In this document: positions 5,061-5,165 of the stretch, in pieces | Layout: each line of letters opens with the position of its first letter | How positions within the stretch are numbered: the first letter of the stretch is position 1 | Source: Actinomycetota bacterium | GTDB taxonomy: Bacteria; Actinomycetota; Actinomycetes; Propionibacteriales; Nocardioidaceae | Assembly (NCBI GenBank): GCA_009702305.1 | Contig: WLIH01000250.1 | Location: forward strand, 1 to 5,165 | Direction: 5' to 3' | Length of the DNA: 5,165 bases | Position numbers and translations under genes: made by a program | Notes under the pieces: model-generated | Told to the model about the DNA's origin: nothing | The model's database searches: none | What the model saw: the letters and a program-made list of their open reading frames with translations, nothing else

Positions 5061-5165
5061 ATGGAGACCCTCAAGCGTCAGTGGATCGGCATCTCGATCG
5101 CCATGCTCGCCCTGTTCGTCGCGCTGGGCGGACCAGCTCTCGCCGCCGACTCCGCGAAGGCAGCG
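5061..5165 (+). CDS. N-terminus of a secreted protein of unknown function (runs off right edge)
   Basis: Only 35 codons are inside the window: a short basic n-region (METLKRQ), a hydrophobic core (about 9-22, IGISIAMLALFVAL), then GGPALA|ADSAKAA with a plausible signal-peptidase cleavage after Ala28 (A-L-A motif). The core 'LALFVALGG' followed by a small-residue stretch ending in A is a recurring signal-peptide type in actinobacterial secreted proteins, several of them repeat or collagen-like or surface proteins; that family link does not fix this one's function. An in-frame TAG at 5049-5051 bounds the frame, so the start cannot lie farther upstream; the ATG at 5103 would remove the n-region. 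It is transcribed divergently from the SIMPL gene. The mature protein cannot be described from this window. Confidence 0.75.
   Translation, partial: METLKRQWIGISIAMLALFVALGGPALAADSAKAA

Overview
The window is very GC-rich, with G/C-heavy third codon positions. It carries an actinobacterial-type efp–nusB pair, a DUF1206 membrane protein and a secreted protein with the 'ALFVALGG' signal-peptide core common in Actinomycetota. I infer a chromosomal segment of a high-GC actinomycete, plausibly a Nocardioides-like member of Propionibacteriales; the genus is a guess. I see no rRNA, tRNA, CRISPR array, insertion sequence or integrase.

Layout: almost everything is transcribed leftward (minus strand). 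In transcription order the minus-strand genes are a SIMPL/DUF541 secreted or anchored protein (4911-4096), efp (4020-3457), nusB (3457-3050), a complete FAD/NAD pyridine nucleotide-disulfide oxidoreductase (2986-1607, called B here), a three-repeat DUF1206 membrane protein (about 1610-822), and a second paralogous oxidoreductase (786 to the left edge, called A, cut by the window). From efp onward the genes are tightly packed: TGATG overlap between efp and nusB, 63 bp between nusB and B, a 4-bp CTGA overlap between B and DUF1206 if a CTG start is accepted, and 35 bp between DUF1206 and A. They probably form one operon. At the right edge a divergent plus-strand gene begins at 5061 and encodes a signal peptide; it runs off the window.

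How the parts may work together: efp and nusB are housekeeping translation and transcription-antitermination genes. The B–DUF1206–A block looks like a separate module, in which two related flavin disulfide reductases (about half their aligned residues identical by eye) flank one membrane protein. Their ribosome-binding leaders are also nearly identical and can pair with a conserved upstream CGTCACC. B lacks the C-terminal His–Glu dyad of lipoamide dehydrogenase and glutathione reductase and lacks the C-terminal cysteines of mercuric reductase, so its substrate is unknown.

The best regulatory signals are a perfect 9-2-9 inverted repeat in the divergent SIMPL/secreted-protein intergenic region, a TANNNT -10 hexamer placed for leaderless expression of the secreted-protein gene, and a 13-codon open frame just ahead of efp that contains Ala-Pro-Pro-Asp, the type of motif whose translation depends on EF-P. 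The last is speculative but testable.
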